From the NCBI RefSeq assembly GCF_014174515.1, contig NZ_JACJUG010000010.1, forward strand, positions 1 through 64,000: DNA of 64,000 nucleotides, written 5' to 3'. Source of the DNA: Mitsuaria sp. WAJ17. Lineage in GTDB: Bacteria > Pseudomonadota > Gammaproteobacteria > Burkholderiales > Burkholderiaceae_C. The translations under genes and the position numbers were made by a program. The notes beneath the pieces are model-generated. The model ran no database searches. It was not told the origin of the DNA and saw only the letters and a program-made list of their open reading frames with translations. Positions 26,922 to 36,209 of this stretch are shown piece after piece. Numbering within the stretch: the stretch's first letter is position 1; every line of letters begins with the position of its first letter.

Positions 26922-26931
26922 CATTTGTGGC

Positions 26932-26980
26932 TATAATCCGAGTTTTTCCGCCGCCAGAAAGTGCGTCACATGGTGTGACG
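26932..26980 (+). promoter_or_regulatory. rpmE promoter -10 and leader dyad
   Basis: A perfect TATAAT at 26932-26937 lies just after the rho terminator; a good -35 is not seen. Further down, CGTCACA-TGG-TGTGACG (26964-26980) forms a perfect 7-bp dyad in what would be the 5' leader, about 40 nt before the rpmE start. It could be a DNA operator or an mRNA stem. Confidence 0.55.
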
Positions 26981-27020
26981 TGGCTCCCGGCACTGAACCA
27001 GCTACGGCGAGAGGTTTCCC

Positions 27021-27278
27021 ATGAAAGAAGGCATTCACCCCAACTACCGCGACGTGGTGTTCGTGGACCAGTCCAACGGCTTCCAGTTCGTGACGCGTTC
27101 GACCGTCCAGACCAAGGAAACCATCACCGTCGACGGCAAGGAATTCCCGCTGGTCAAGCTGGAAACCACCAGCGAGTCGCACCCCTTCTACACCGGCACT
27201 CAAAAGAGCGTCGATAACCTGGGTGGCCGCGTCGAGAAGTTCCGCAACAAGTTCGCTCGCGTTGGCATCAAGAAGTAA
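27021..27278 (+). CDS. rpmE2: Ribosomal protein bL31, type B (zinc-free)
   Basis: An 85-residue bL31 of the type B group: [20 protein letters not shown], then SRSTVQTK-like middle and [20 protein letters not shown]. The CxxC zinc motif of type A L31 is absent, and the loop between the two halves is longer. L31 sits at the intersubunit bridge of the 50S subunit. Zinc-free copies usually stand in when zinc is scarce, but in many betaproteobacteria this is the main gene. ATG at 27021 has GAGAGG upstream. Confidence 0.96.
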   Translation: MKEGIHPNYRDVVFVDQSNGFQFVTRSTVQTKETITVDGKEFPLVKLETTSESHPFYTGTQKSVDNLGGRVEKFRNKFARVGIKK

Positions 27279-27316
27279 AAGCCCGCGGTCGCGCTTCGAG
27301 CGTCGAGCCCCACACG

Positions 27317-27341
27317 AAAGGCAGCCCTGGCTGCCTTTTTT
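27317..27341 (+). terminator. Intrinsic terminator after rpmE
   Basis: AAAGGCAG/CTGCCTTT stem with a CCCTGG loop and a run of Ts, about 38 nt after the stop. Confidence 0.88.
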
Positions 27342-27451
27342 CATGTCCACGTCCCATGCACATGCGCCTGGCGCCAGCTGCCGCATGCCACCGGCCCTGC
27401 ATCCGCCCGTATTTGGGGCATGATGCGGCCTTCAAGCCCTCTGCCGCCTGC

Positions 27452-29113
27452 GTGAATCAAGCCACTCCCGCCATTGTTGCCGAACGCGGCGCCCAGCGCC
27501 TGCCCCGGCTGGCCCTGCTGCTCTTCTGCGCGGCCTATGTGATCCCCGGCGTCTTCGGCCGCGACCCCTGGCGCAATGCCGACCTCACGGCCTACGGCTT
27601 CATGGCCAAGATTGCCGCCGGCCTCAGCCCCTGGCACCACCCCGAACTCGGCGGCGTCACGACGGATGGCGGACTGCTGCCCTACTGGGTGGGCGCCCTC
27701 TTCATCAAGCTGCTGCCCATGCTGGATCCCGCCCTGGCGGCCCGCATCCCCTTCGCGCTGATCCTGGTAGGCGTGATTGCCCTGGTCTGGTACAGCAGCT
27801 TCCATTTCGCCCGGACGGAGGCCGCTCAGCCGGTGGCCTTTGCCTTCGGCGGCGAGGCGCAGGCGGTGGACTATGCCCGCGCCCTGGCCGACGGCGCCCT
27901 GCTGGCTCTGGTGGCCTCGCTGGGCCTGCTGCTGCTGGGCCATGAGACCACGCCGGAGCTGCTGCAACTGCTGGGCATGGCGCTGTTCGTCTACGGCATG
28001 GCGGCGGCCCCCTTCCGGGCCCTGAAGGCGCGCCTGGCCCTGCTGCTGGCCTTGCCCATCCTGGCTGCCTCCGCCGCACCGGCCGTGGCCTTGATGCTGG
28101 GAGTGGGCGGCGCGCTGATCTGCTGGCGCTCTGCCTATGAGCCGGTGCGCGCCAGCATCCTCTGGGTTGTGCTGGCGACGGTGCTGTCCGCCTTGCTGGC
28201 CTGGGCCTTGGGCAGTTGGGCCTGGCGCCTGCAGGCCCTGCCCGGTGCCGACTTTCCGCTGCGCATCGGGACCCTGCTGCTGTGGTTCGCCTGGCCCGTC
28301 TGGCCGCTGGCCCTATGGACGCTGTGGCGCTGGCGCGCCTATCTGCAACGCCGCCATGTCAGCGTGCCGCTGCTGGCCGTGCTGGTCTCCCTGCTCAGCT
28401 GCCTGAGCATGGGCGGCTCTGACCGCGCCCTGATGCTGGGCCTGCCCGCTCTGGCCGTGCTGGCGAGCTTCGCCCTACCCACCTTCAGCCGCAGCATGAG
28501 CGCCATGCTGGACTGGTTCTCCATGTTCTTCTTCAGCGCCATCGCGCTGTTCATTTGGCTCTACTACCTCTCCATGCAGACCGGCTGGCCGGCCCAGCCC
28601 CTGGCCAATGTGCGCAACCTGGCCAAGGGCTTCGAGCCCACCTTCCACCCCCTGGCACTGCTCTTTGCCACCCTGGGGACGGCGGCCTGGCTGGGGCTGC
28701 TGCGTTGGCGCACAGCGCGCCACCGGCATGCGCTGTGGAAGAGCATGGTGCTGCCTTCAGGCGGCGTGGCCCTGGCCTGGCTGCTGGCCCTGACCCTGTG
28801 GCTGCCAGTGCTGGACTATGCGCGCAGCCACCGGCCCCTGATCGAGCGATTGGCCCGCGTCATGCCGCCGGATGCGCTCTGCCTGGCCACACCGGGCCAG
28901 GCGCTGTCGCTGGTGGCGGCGCTGGAAGTCCAGGGGCACTGGAAGGTCGATGCCCTGCGCAGCGCGGCTGACACGCAGTGCCCGCTGCTGCTGCTCCAAT
29001 CCGACGACGCCAGTGCCTCGGCGCCCGCCGCCGGCTGGCAGCTGATCGCAACGGTCAAGCGACCAACGGACCGGACCCAGTCCTACCGCTTGTATCAGCG
29101 AGAGCCACGCTGA
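27452..29113 (+). CDS. Large polytopic membrane protein, possible GT-C glycosyltransferase
   Basis: A 553-residue inner-membrane protein with roughly 11-12 hydrophobic helices and a soluble C-terminal ~90 residues. After the first helix (LALLLFCAAYVIPGVFG) comes RDPWRNADLTAYGF, a charged periplasmic loop with acidic residues like the catalytic loop of GT-C enzymes such as ArnT/PMT, followed by a GGLLPYWVGALFI segment. This hints at a lipid-linked-sugar transferase, but no definite family could be assigned. The start is a GTG at 27452 (VNQATPAIVAERG); an upstream in-frame start adds a Cys/His-rich stretch unlikely to be translated. It converges on phoR with no terminator seen between. Confidence 0.7.
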   Translation: MNQATPAIVAERGAQRLPRLALLLFCAAYVIPGVFGRDPWRNADLTAYGFMAKIAAGLSPWHHPELGGVTTDGGLLPYWVGALFIKLLPMLDPALAARIPFALILVGVIALVWYSSFHFARTEAAQPVAFAFGGEAQAVDYARALADGALLALVASLGLLLLGHETTPELLQLLGMALFVYGMAAAPFRALKARLALLLALPILAASAAPAVALMLGVGGALICWRSAYEPVRASILWVVLATVLSALLAWALGSWAWRLQALPGADFPLRIGTLLLWFAWPVWPLALWTLWRWRAYLQRRHVSVPLLAVLVSLLSCLSMGGSDRALMLGLPALAVLASFALPTFSRSMSAMLDWFSMFFFSAIALFIWLYYLSMQTGWPAQPLANVRNLAKGFEPTFHPLALLFATLGTAAWLGLLRWRTARHRHALWKSMVLPSGGVALAWLLALTLWLPVLDYARSHRPLIERLARVMPPDALCLATPGQALSLVAALEVQGHWKVDALRSAADTQCPLLLLQSDDASASAPAAGWQLIATVKRPTDRTQSYRLYQREPR

Positions 29114-29201
29114 GCGGCGCGAGCGCGGGGCACCCTGCCCTGCCCTGTGCCGCTGTACAGTCCCGGGCGGCCCTCAGCAGGCGCCGTCCTCAAGGAGGCG
29201 C

Positions 29202-30560
29202 TCAGAAGCTCCCTTCGGGCACGCGCGCGGCCTCGATGCCCAGCGCCTCCACGGAACGTACCCGCGCCGCCGGCAAGGCCACGCGGAAGCGCGAGCCCTT
29301 GCCCACCTCGCTGTCGATCTTCAGCTCGCCGCCATGGCGCTGGGCCACGTGCTTGACGATGGAGAGGCCCAGTCCCGTGCCGCCGGTATCGCGATTGCGG
29401 CTGCCATCGACACGGTAGAAGCGTTCAGTGAGGCGCGGCAGATGCTCTCGGGCGATGCCGGGGCCGGTGTCGCACACGCTGATCTCACCCGAGCCATCGG
29501 CCAGCAGCGCGAAGCTCAGCTCGATGCGACCGCCGTCCGGCGTATAGCGCACCGCGTTGTTGGCCAGGTTGGCGACCGCGCTGAGCAACTCCGCCTCCAC
29601 ACCGGCCAGCTCGGCCGCCGGCCCGCTGTGCAGCACCAGCTCATGGCGGCCGTTGGACAGAGCCGAGGCGTCGCTCAGCACGCGCTGCAGCAGGGCCTGG
29701 GCCACCAGCCAACGGTCCGCATCCGGCCGCGGGCTGCCTTCCAGCTGCGCCAGGGTCAGGAGGTCGCTTACCAGGGCCTGCATGCGTTGCGTCTGCTGGT
29801 TCATGAGGCTCAGCACACGCTTGCGCTCCGACTCCGTCAGCGGCAGGGACGCCATGGTTTCGATGAAGCCGGCCAACACAGTCAGCGGTGTACGGATCTC
29901 GTGCGAGACGTTGGCCACGAAGTCGCGCCGCATGGCCTCGGCGCGTTCGCGCTCGGTGATGTCCTGGGTCAGCACCAGGCGCATGCCCTCGCCATAGGCC
30001 CGCACCACCACGGCCAGGGTCAGGCGGCCTCGCACATGCGGCAGCACCAGGGGTTGGCCGTAGTCACCCGACTGCAGCAGGGCCACGAAGGCCGGGAAAC
30101 GCACGAGGTTGGTCACGCGCTGGTCGCGATCACGGTGCGGGTCCAGCGAGAAATGATCGGCCGCGACGCGGTTGCACCAGCGGATGTGGTCCTCGGCATC
30201 CAGCATCAGCACACCATTGGGTGAGGCCTCGATGGCGGACAGGAACTGCAGCAGCTCCTGCCTCTCCCGCTCGATGGCGCGGTCACGGTCGCGCACGGCG
30301 CGCTCCACGCGGTAGGCGAGCTCGCCCCACAGCCCGCGGTCACGCGGCGCCGAACCGGCCAGCGCGCCCCGCAGCCACTGCATGAGGCGGTGCGCGCGCA
30401 GCGAGTCCACCGTGAACAGCGCGGCCACGCCGATCAACGAGCCCGTCAACGGCGGCAACCACGGCAGCTGCGGCCACCAGCTGCCCAGCAGCCAGGCAAG
30501 ACCTGCCCCCAACAGTACCGCCAGCGCCGCAAGCACGATGCGAGGCAACATCCAGGTCAT
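29202..30560 (-). CDS. phoR: Phosphate-regulon sensor histidine kinase
   Basis: A 452-residue PhoR. Two N-terminal membrane segments (residues ~5-28 and 38-55) are followed by a charged linker, a PAS domain (~102-200, FLSAIEASPNGVLMLDAED), the HisKA dimerisation helix with H220 in FVANVSHEIRTPL, and the ATPase domain with ANLANNAVRYTPDGG (N box), CDTGPGIAREHL (G1) and GGTGLGLSIVKHVA (G2). It phosphorylates PhoB when phosphate is low, under control of PstSCAB and PhoU. Last gene of the pst-pho cluster here; ppx, often next in related genomes, is absent from this spot. Confidence 0.96.
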   Translation of the reverse strand: MTWMLPRIVLAALAVLLGAGLAWLLGSWWPQLPWLPPLTGSLIGVAALFTVDSLRAHRLMQWLRGALAGSAPRDRGLWGELAYRVERAVRDRDRAIERERQELLQFLSAIEASPNGVLMLDAEDHIRWCNRVAADHFSLDPHRDRDQRVTNLVRFPAFVALLQSGDYGQPLVLPHVRGRLTLAVVVRAYGEGMRLVLTQDITERERAEAMRRDFVANVSHEIRTPLTVLAGFIETMASLPLTESERKRVLSLMNQQTQRMQALVSDLLTLAQLEGSPRPDADRWLVAQALLQRVLSDASALSNGRHELVLHSGPAAELAGVEAELLSAVANLANNAVRYTPDGGRIELSFALLADGSGEISVCDTGPGIAREHLPRLTERFYRVDGSRNRDTGGTGLGLSIVKHVAQRHGGELKIDSEVGKGSRFRVALPAARVRSVEALGIEAARVPEGSF

Positions 30561-30621
30561 TTCAATTCCTGCAACATGACCCGCCTAGGGTCGATACCAG
30601 ACGTCCTTGTGCGTCGCTCGA

Positions 30622-31323
30622 TCATGCGGAAACTGCGGCCACCTGCTGCGTCAGCCGGTAGCCGGCGCCCCGCACCGTCTCGATCATGCGCTGGCACTGC
30701 ACCTTCTCCAGGGCCTCGCGCAGGCGCTTCACGTGCACATCGACGGTGCGCTCCTCGATGAAGACGTGGTCGCCCCACACGCGGTCCAGCAGCTGCGAGC
30801 GGCTGTGCACGCGCTCTGGGTGCGTCATGAAGAAGTGCAGCAGGCGGAATTCGGTCGGACCCAGCTTCACCTCCACGCCGTCACGGCTGACGCGGCGTGT
30901 GCCGGGGTCCAGGCTCAGCGGGCCGACCTCCACCACCGAGTCCAGCGCCTCGGGCGCCTTGCGGCGCAGCACGGCGCGGATGCGGGCCAGCAGTTCGTTG
31001 GTCGAGAAGGGCTTGGTGAGGTAGTCGTCTGCACCGGCGTCCAGGCCGGAGACCTTGTCGCTCTCTTCGGCACGCGCCGTCAGCATGATGATGGGCAGCT
31101 CCTTGGTGCGAGCGGCCGAGCGCCATTGGCGCGCCAGGCCGATGCCGGACTGGCCCGGAAGCATCCAGTCCAGGACCACCAGGTCCGGCAGCACACGGTC
31201 CACTTCAAGCTGGGCCTGATCGGCACTGCCGGCCAGGGTCACCTCGAAGCCGGCGTGGCGCAGGTTGATGGAAATGAGTTCGGCGATTGCGGCTTCGTCC
31301 TCGACGACGAGAATGCGGCTCAT
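30622..31323 (-). CDS. phoB: Phosphate-regulon response regulator
   Basis: A 233-residue OmpR-type regulator. The receiver domain shows ILVVEDE (E8, D9), the phospho-acceptor D52 in VVLDWMLPG and the switch Lys in DDYLTKPFS. The winged helix has LGPTEFRLLHFFMTHPERVH and RTVDVHVKRLREAL, the PhoB recognition-helix pattern. It binds Pho boxes, two sets of which lie upstream of pstS and the fasciclin gene. The ATG at 31323 (MSRILVVED) was preferred over an upstream one. It lies 61 nt before phoR. Confidence 0.97.
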   Translation of the reverse strand: MSRILVVEDEAAIAELISINLRHAGFEVTLAGSADQAQLEVDRVLPDLVVLDWMLPGQSGIGLARQWRSAARTKELPIIMLTARAEESDKVSGLDAGADDYLTKPFSTNELLARIRAVLRRKAPEALDSVVEVGPLSLDPGTRRVSRDGVEVKLGPTEFRLLHFFMTHPERVHSRSQLLDRVWGDHVFIEERTVDVHVKRLREALEKVQCQRMIETVRGAGYRLTQQVAAVSA

Positions 31324-31348
31324 GGTTCGTACTCCTTGTCGTTGAGGG

Positions 31349-32059
31349 TCAGGGCTTGACCATGGTGGCCACGGCATCCGGCGTGTTGTGACGCACGTCC
31401 GTGCCCTTCACCACGTAGATGATCACTTCGGCGAGGTTCTTGGCGTGATCACCCACGCGCTCGATAGCCTTGGCCACGAAGATCAGGTCGATGCTGGCCG
31501 AGATGGTCCGGGGGTCTTCCATCATGTAGGTGATCAGCTTGCGCATCAGGCCGTCGAACTCCTTGTCGATGGCGTCATCCTGCTTCAACACTTCCAGGGC
31601 ACGATCCACATCCAGGCGTGCAAAAGCATCCAGGGCCTTGCGCAGCTGGGCGGTGGCAAGCTCGGCCTCAAAGCTGAGGTCGGACATGGGCAGGCGCAGC
31701 CGGCCGGACACGCCCTCGTTGATCAGGCGCTGCACGGTGCGGGCCACGCGCGCAGCTTCGTCGCCCACGCGCTCCAGGTTGGCGATGGTCTTGGACACCG
31801 CGATCAGCAGGCGCAGGTCGCGGGCCGTGGGCTGACGTCGGGCGATGATGCTGGAAAGGTCGCGATCGATCTCGACCTCCATGGCATTCACGCGCTCCTC
31901 CGTCTTGAGCACGGTCGCAGCCAGGTCGCCGCTGAAGTTGATCAGGGCCTCGACCGACTGCGCCACCTGGGCCTCGACCAGGCCCCCCATCTCCAGCACG
32001 CGCGTGGAGATGCCGCTCAGCTCGGCATCGAACTGGGTGGAGAGATGCTTGTCACTCAT
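31349..32059 (-). CDS. phoU: Phosphate signalling protein PhoU
   Basis: A 236-residue all-helical protein built from two PhoU repeats, each with the metal-binding E(D)xxxD pattern: EIDRDLSSIIARRQP in the first half and VLKQDDAIDKEFDGLM in the second. The phrases RVGDEAARVARTVQ and RVGDHAKNLAEVIIYVVKG are classic. It links the Pst transporter with PhoR and shuts the regulon off when phosphate is sufficient. It lies between pstB and phoB on one transcript. Confidence 0.97.
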   Translation of the reverse strand: MSDKHLSTQFDAELSGISTRVLEMGGLVEAQVAQSVEALINFSGDLAATVLKTEERVNAMEVEIDRDLSSIIARRQPTARDLRLLIAVSKTIANLERVGDEAARVARTVQRLINEGVSGRLRLPMSDLSFEAELATAQLRKALDAFARLDVDRALEVLKQDDAIDKEFDGLMRKLITYMMEDPRTISASIDLIFVAKAIERVGDHAKNLAEVIIYVVKGTDVRHNTPDAVATMVKP

Positions 32060-32157
32060 TCTTTTGCTCCTTGGGGCGGCTGGCGCATGGGGCCGACCGC
32101 CTGTGCATTCCTCGGCGCAGGCCTGGCCTGCGCCCCAACATCAACAGGGCCACGGCC

Positions 32158-32943
32158 TCAGCCAAAGCGCCCGGTGATGTAGTCCTCCGTGTCCTTGCGC
32201 TTGGGCTTCATGAAGAGCTCGGCGGTGGGGCCAAACTCGATCAGGTCGCCCAGGTACATATAGGCCGTGTAGTCCGAGCAGCGGGCGGCCTGCTGCATGT
32301 TGTGGGTGACGATGGCCACCGTGTAGTCGGTCTTCAGCTCGTGGATCAGTTCCTCGATCTTGCCCGTGGAAATGGGATCCAGTGCCGAGCAGGGTTCATC
32401 CAGCAGCAGCACCTCGGGCTTGATGGCGATGCCGCGGGCGATGCACAGGCGCTGCTGCTGGCCGCCGGAGAGGCCGGAGCCGCTCTGATTGAGCTTGTCC
32501 TTGACCTCGTTCCACAGCGCGGCCTTCTTCAGGGCCCATTCCACACGCTCGTCCATCTCCACGCGCGGCAGGGTCTCGAAGAGACGGACGCCGAAGGCAA
32601 TGTTGTCGTAGATGGACATGGGGAAAGGCGTGGGCTTCTGGAAGACCATGCCCACCTTGGCGCGGATCAGGGAGACGTCCTCACCGCTGGAGAGGATGTC
32701 GCTGCCGTCCAGCAGGATCTCGCCTTCCGCGCGCTGCTCGGGATAGAGCTCGAACATGCGGTTGAGCGTGCGCAGCAGCGTGGACTTGCCGCAGCCGGAC
32801 GGCCCGATGAAGGCGGTGACCTTCTTCTCCGGGATGTCCAGGTTGATGTTCTTGAGGGCGTGGAAGTTGCCGTAATAGAAATTCAGGTTGCGCACCGACA
32901 GCTTGGCACGCTCCGTCACGGGCATTTCGACCTTGGTATCCAT
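32158..32943 (-). CDS. pstB: Phosphate ABC transporter ATP-binding protein
   Basis: A 261-residue ATPase. Walker [10 protein letters not shown] (47-55), Q-loop [17 protein letters not shown] signature LSGGQQQRL, Walker [14 protein letters not shown] and the switch His in AIVTHNM are all intact. The [14 protein letters not shown] opening and GDLIEFGPT end are typical of PstB. Powers high-affinity phosphate uptake with PstA, PstC and PstS. Confidence 0.98.
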   Translation of the reverse strand: MDTKVEMPVTERAKLSVRNLNFYYGNFHALKNINLDIPEKKVTAFIGPSGCGKSTLLRTLNRMFELYPEQRAEGEILLDGSDILSSGEDVSLIRAKVGMVFQKPTPFPMSIYDNIAFGVRLFETLPRVEMDERVEWALKKAALWNEVKDKLNQSGSGLSGGQQQRLCIARGIAIKPEVLLLDEPCSALDPISTGKIEELIHELKTDYTVAIVTHNMQQAARCSDYTAYMYLGDLIEFGPTAELFMKPKRKDTEDYITGRFG

Positions 32944-32955
32944 GAGTCTCTCGCT

Positions 32956-33831
32956 TCAGTGCTTTTTCTTGAACAGGACGCGCGCCAGGATGTTCAGCGC
33001 CAGCACGCCCATGGTGATGAGGAAGACACCCGCCCATGCCAGCTTCTGCCAGTTTTCATAGGGGCTCATCGCGAACTTGAAGATGGTGACCGGCAGGCTG
33101 GCCATGGGCTCGCCCAGAGACGAAGTCCAGAACTGGTTTGACAGGGCCGTGAACAGCAACGGCGCGGTCTCGCCGGAGATGCGGGCCAGGGCCAGCAGCA
33201 CGCCGGTGATCACGCCGGCACGGGCCGACTTCAGCGTCACCGAGAGAATGACCTTCCACTTGGGCGTGCCCAGGGCATAGGCGGCCTCGCGCAGGGCATT
33301 GGGCACCAGGCTCAGCATGTTCTCGGTGGTGCGGATCACCACCGGGATCACGATCAGGGCCAGGGCCAGCACGCCAGCCAGGCCGGAGAAGGTCTTCATG
33401 CGCGAGACCACCACCGCGTAGACGAAGAGGCCGATCACGATGGACGGCGCCGACAGAAGGATGTCGTTGATGAAGCGCACCGCGGAGCCCAGGCGCGTCT
33501 TCTGCCCGTACTCGGCCAGGTAGACGCCCGCCATGATGCCGATGGGCGTGCCCAGCAGCGTGGCAAGGCCCACCATGGTGATGGAGCCGAAGATGGCATT
33601 GGCCAGGCCGCCGACTTCCGCCTGCGGGGGCGGCGTCATCTCGGTGAAGGTGGCCCAGTTGAGGCCACCCAGCCCCAGACGGACGGTCTCGAAGAGGATC
33701 CAGATCAGCCAGAACACGCCAAAGGCCATTGCCGCCAGGGACAGGGTCAGCGCGATGGCATTGGTGCGCTTGCGACGCGCATGGTGGCGCAGACGCTGCG
33801 CGTCCATCGCCGGAGCAACAGAGGTATTCAT
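32956..33831 (-). CDS. pstA: Phosphate ABC transporter permease PstA
   Basis: A 291-residue permease with six hydrophobic helices. It has the cytoplasmic coupling loop [48 protein letters not shown] and [14 protein letters not shown], all standard for PstA. The ATG at 33831 overlaps the pstC stop (ATGA), supporting coupled production. Confidence 0.97.
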   Translation of the reverse strand: MNTSVAPAMDAQRLRHHARRKRTNAIALTLSLAAMAFGVFWLIWILFETVRLGLGGLNWATFTEMTPPPQAEVGGLANAIFGSITMVGLATLLGTPIGIMAGVYLAEYGQKTRLGSAVRFINDILLSAPSIVIGLFVYAVVVSRMKTFSGLAGVLALALIVIPVVIRTTENMLSLVPNALREAAYALGTPKWKVILSVTLKSARAGVITGVLLALARISGETAPLLFTALSNQFWTSSLGEPMASLPVTIFKFAMSPYENWQKLAWAGVFLITMGVLALNILARVLFKKKH

Positions 33832-34859
33832 GCGCGGGCTCCTTCGCCCTTCTTCAGGCGGCTCAGCAGAATCTTGGAGAAGCTCAGCACTACGAAGGTG
33901 ATGAAGAACAGCACCAGGCCCAGGTAGATCAGCGAGGCCTGGTGCAGACCCTCGCCGGCTTCGGCAAACTCATTCGCCAGGGCCGAGGTGATGCTGTTGG
34001 CGGCCTCGAAAATGGAGGGCGAGTTCAGCTGGTTCATGTTGCCGATCACGAAGGTGACGGCCATGGTCTCGCCCAGGGCTCGACCCAGGCCGAGCATCAC
34101 GCCACCGACCACGCCGGTCTTTGTAAAGGGCAGCACGACCTTCCACACCACTTCCCAGGTCGTGGCGCCCAGGCCGTAGGCCGATTCCTTCAGCATGGGC
34201 GGCGTGACCTCGAAAACGTCGCGCATCACCGAGGCGATGAAGGGAATGATCATGATGGCCAGGATGATGCCGGCCGACAGGATGCCAATGCCCACCGGCG
34301 GGCCGGTGAACAGCGCGCCGATGTAGGGCACGCCGTCAAACAGTTTCTGCAGCGGCTGCTGCACGAAAGTCGAAAGGATGGGCCCAAAGACCAGCAAGCC
34401 CCACATGCCGTAGACGATGGAGGGCACAGCTGCCAGCAATTCCACCGCGATGCCCAGCGGGCCGCGCAGCCAGCCGGGGGACAGCTCAGTCAGGAAGATT
34501 GCGATGCCGAAGCTCACCGGCACAGCGATCAGCAACGCAATGAAGGAGGTCATCAGCGTGCCATAGATCATTACCAGGCCACCGAACTTCTCCTGCACGG
34601 GGTCCCAATCCTTGCTGAGCAGGAAGCCCAGGCCGAATTCGCGGATCGCCGGCATGGCGCCCAGCAGCAGGGACAGCAGGATACCGGCCAGCAGCGCCAG
34701 CGTCAGCCAGGCGGCGCCTTGCGCAAGGCCAGCGAACAGCGCATCGGCCCACGGCAGGGTGCGACGGCGCTCAGGCGGCTGGCCTTGGGGCAGCACCCTC
34801 TTCTGGGCACGGTCCCGGTCGGTGGTGTCGGTCATAGGGGGAGTCAGTACGGCGGCCAT
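33828..34859 (-). CDS. pstC: Phosphate ABC transporter permease PstC
   Basis: A 343-residue permease. Six helices, the coupling loop [20 protein letters not shown], the [20 protein letters not shown] segment and [20 protein letters not shown] identify PstC. It carries an unusual ~45-residue hydrophilic N-terminus ([18 protein letters not shown]). ATG at 34859 is chosen because GGAGG lies 6 nt upstream; an ATG eight codons later is less well placed. Confidence 0.96.
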   Translation of the reverse strand: MAAVLTPPMTDTTDRDRAQKRVLPQGQPPERRRTLPWADALFAGLAQGAAWLTLALLAGILLSLLLGAMPAIREFGLGFLLSKDWDPVQEKFGGLVMIYGTLMTSFIALLIAVPVSFGIAIFLTELSPGWLRGPLGIAVELLAAVPSIVYGMWGLLVFGPILSTFVQQPLQKLFDGVPYIGALFTGPPVGIGILSAGIILAIMIIPFIASVMRDVFEVTPPMLKESAYGLGATTWEVVWKVVLPFTKTGVVGGVMLGLGRALGETMAVTFVIGNMNQLNSPSIFEAANSITSALANEFAEAGEGLHQASLIYLGLVLFFITFVVLSFSKILLSRLKKGEGARA

Positions 34860-34967
34860 GGGAACCTCCACGATACGGTGCTTGAGCAGTTCAGGCGATA
34901 CGCACAAGCCCCGGCGCCGGGCTGCAGCGTCGGGGTCTGTGTCGCATGGGCGGCTGCTTCTCTGTGC

Positions 34968-36008
34968 TTACTTGAGGCTGATGGCCTTGCCGGCAGCGTC
35001 CTTGATCTGGTCCGCCCATTGCTTGCGGATCAGGTCCTTGACCGAGGCCGGCAGCGGAACGTAGTCGAGGTCATCGGCCATCTTGTCGCCCTGGCTGTAG
35101 GCCCAGTCGAAGAACTTCAGGCTGGCAGCGGCGGCGGCGGGCTTGTCCTGCACCTTGTGCATCAGGATGAAGGTGGCACCGGTGATGGGCCAGCTGTCCT
35201 TGCCAGCCTGCTCGGTCAGCACCTGGTAGAAGCTCTTGTTCCACTCGGCGCCGGCGGCCGCTGCCTTGAAGGCATCATCGCTGGGCGAGACATAGTTGCC
35301 GGCGGCGTTCTTCAGCTGCACGAAGGCCATCTTGTTCTGCTTGGCATAGGCGTACTCCACGTAACCGATGGAGTTGGGCAGGCGCATCACGAAGGCCGAC
35401 ACACCCTCGTTGCCTTTGCCGCCCGTACCCGTCGGCCAGTTCACGGCCGTGCCCTCGCCCACCTTGCTCTTCCACTCGGCATTGACCTTGGAGAGGTAGT
35501 TGGTGAAGAGGAAGCTGGTGCCCGAGCCATCAGCACGGCGCACCGGGGCGATGGCGGCGTCAGGCAGAGCCACGCCGGGGTTCAGGGCGGTGATGGCAGC
35601 ATCGTTCCACTTGCTGATCTTGCCCAGGTAAATGTCGCCCAGCACGGCCCCGGTGAGCTTCAGCTGACCAGGGTTCACACCCTTGATGTTCACCACGGGG
35701 ACCACGCCGCCAATGACGGTGGGGAACTGCAGCAGGCCGTCCTTGGCCAGCTCGTCGTCCTTCAGGGGCGCGTCGGAGGCGCCGAAGTCCACGGTCTTGG
35801 CCTTGATCTGGCGGATGCCTGCACCGGAGCCCACCGACTGATAGTTGATGCGTGCGCCATTGGCCTTGTGATAGGCATCGGCCCACTTGGCATACACGGG
35901 CGCCGGGAAGGAGGCGCCAGCGCCCGTCACGTCCTGCGCTTGAGCCAGGCCGCAGGCGGCGGCGAATGCAGTCATCAGGAGGCCGGTGCGGATCAGCTTG
36001 TTTGTCAT
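34968..36008 (-). CDS. pstS: Periplasmic phosphate-binding protein
   Basis: A 346-residue binding protein with a signal peptide ([20 protein letters not shown], cleavage ~25). Phosphate-contact motifs are visible: [40 protein letters not shown] and [18 protein letters not shown]. First gene of the pst operon; phased Pho boxes begin 47 nt upstream of its ATG. A 108-nt gap with no gene separates it from pstC. Confidence 0.98.
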   Translation of the reverse strand: MTNKLIRTGLLMTAFAAACGLAQAQDVTGAGASFPAPVYAKWADAYHKANGARINYQSVGSGAGIRQIKAKTVDFGASDAPLKDDELAKDGLLQFPTVIGGVVPVVNIKGVNPGQLKLTGAVLGDIYLGKISKWNDAAITALNPGVALPDAAIAPVRRADGSGTSFLFTNYLSKVNAEWKSKVGEGTAVNWPTGTGGKGNEGVSAFVMRLPNSIGYVEYAYAKQNKMAFVQLKNAAGNYVSPSDDAFKAAAAGAEWNKSFYQVLTEQAGKDSWPITGATFILMHKVQDKPAAAAASLKFFDWAYSQGDKMADDLDYVPLPASVKDLIRKQWADQIKDAAGKAISLK

Positions 36009-36054
36009 TTCAGTCCTATCGCGTTATGGGTTGTTGAGCGATGAACGCAATGCT

Positions 36055-36090
36055 ATGACCGCTCTGTGACGGGTACGTGACACAGATGAC
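36055..36090 (-). promoter_or_regulatory. Pho box set for pstS
   Basis: On the minus strand GTCAC (36081-36077), GTCAC (36070-36066) and GTCAT (36059-36055) repeat with exact 11-bp spacing; a fourth GTCAT (36090-36086) sits 9 bp upstream. PhoB binds direct 11-bp repeats of CTGTCAT type, so two or more PhoB molecules could bind here, in front of pstS. Confidence 0.8.
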
Positions 36091-36125
36091 AGCCGCATTC
36101 CCCCTGCTGACCGGGGCAGCTGAAT

Positions 36126-36158
36126 TGTCATACGGCGTTCACCGCCCTGTCATGTCAC
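36126..36158 (+). promoter_or_regulatory. Pho box set for the fasciclin lipoprotein gene
   Basis: On the plus strand TGTCATACGGC, GTTCACCGCCC and TGTCATGTCAC form three 11-bp repeats (36126, 36137, 36148). The direction is toward the lipoprotein gene at 36210. A weak -10-like TACGCT at 36164 lies at a suitable distance. Confidence 0.7.
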
Positions 36159-36209
36159 CTGCCTACGCTGCCGGGCATCGCCCTTTTACAGCCAAGCTGG
36201 AGACTCGAC

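Noticed and set aside
33729-36044. A 771-codon open frame on the plus strand
   Set aside because: Antisense to pstC and pstS; low-complexity product with no domain.
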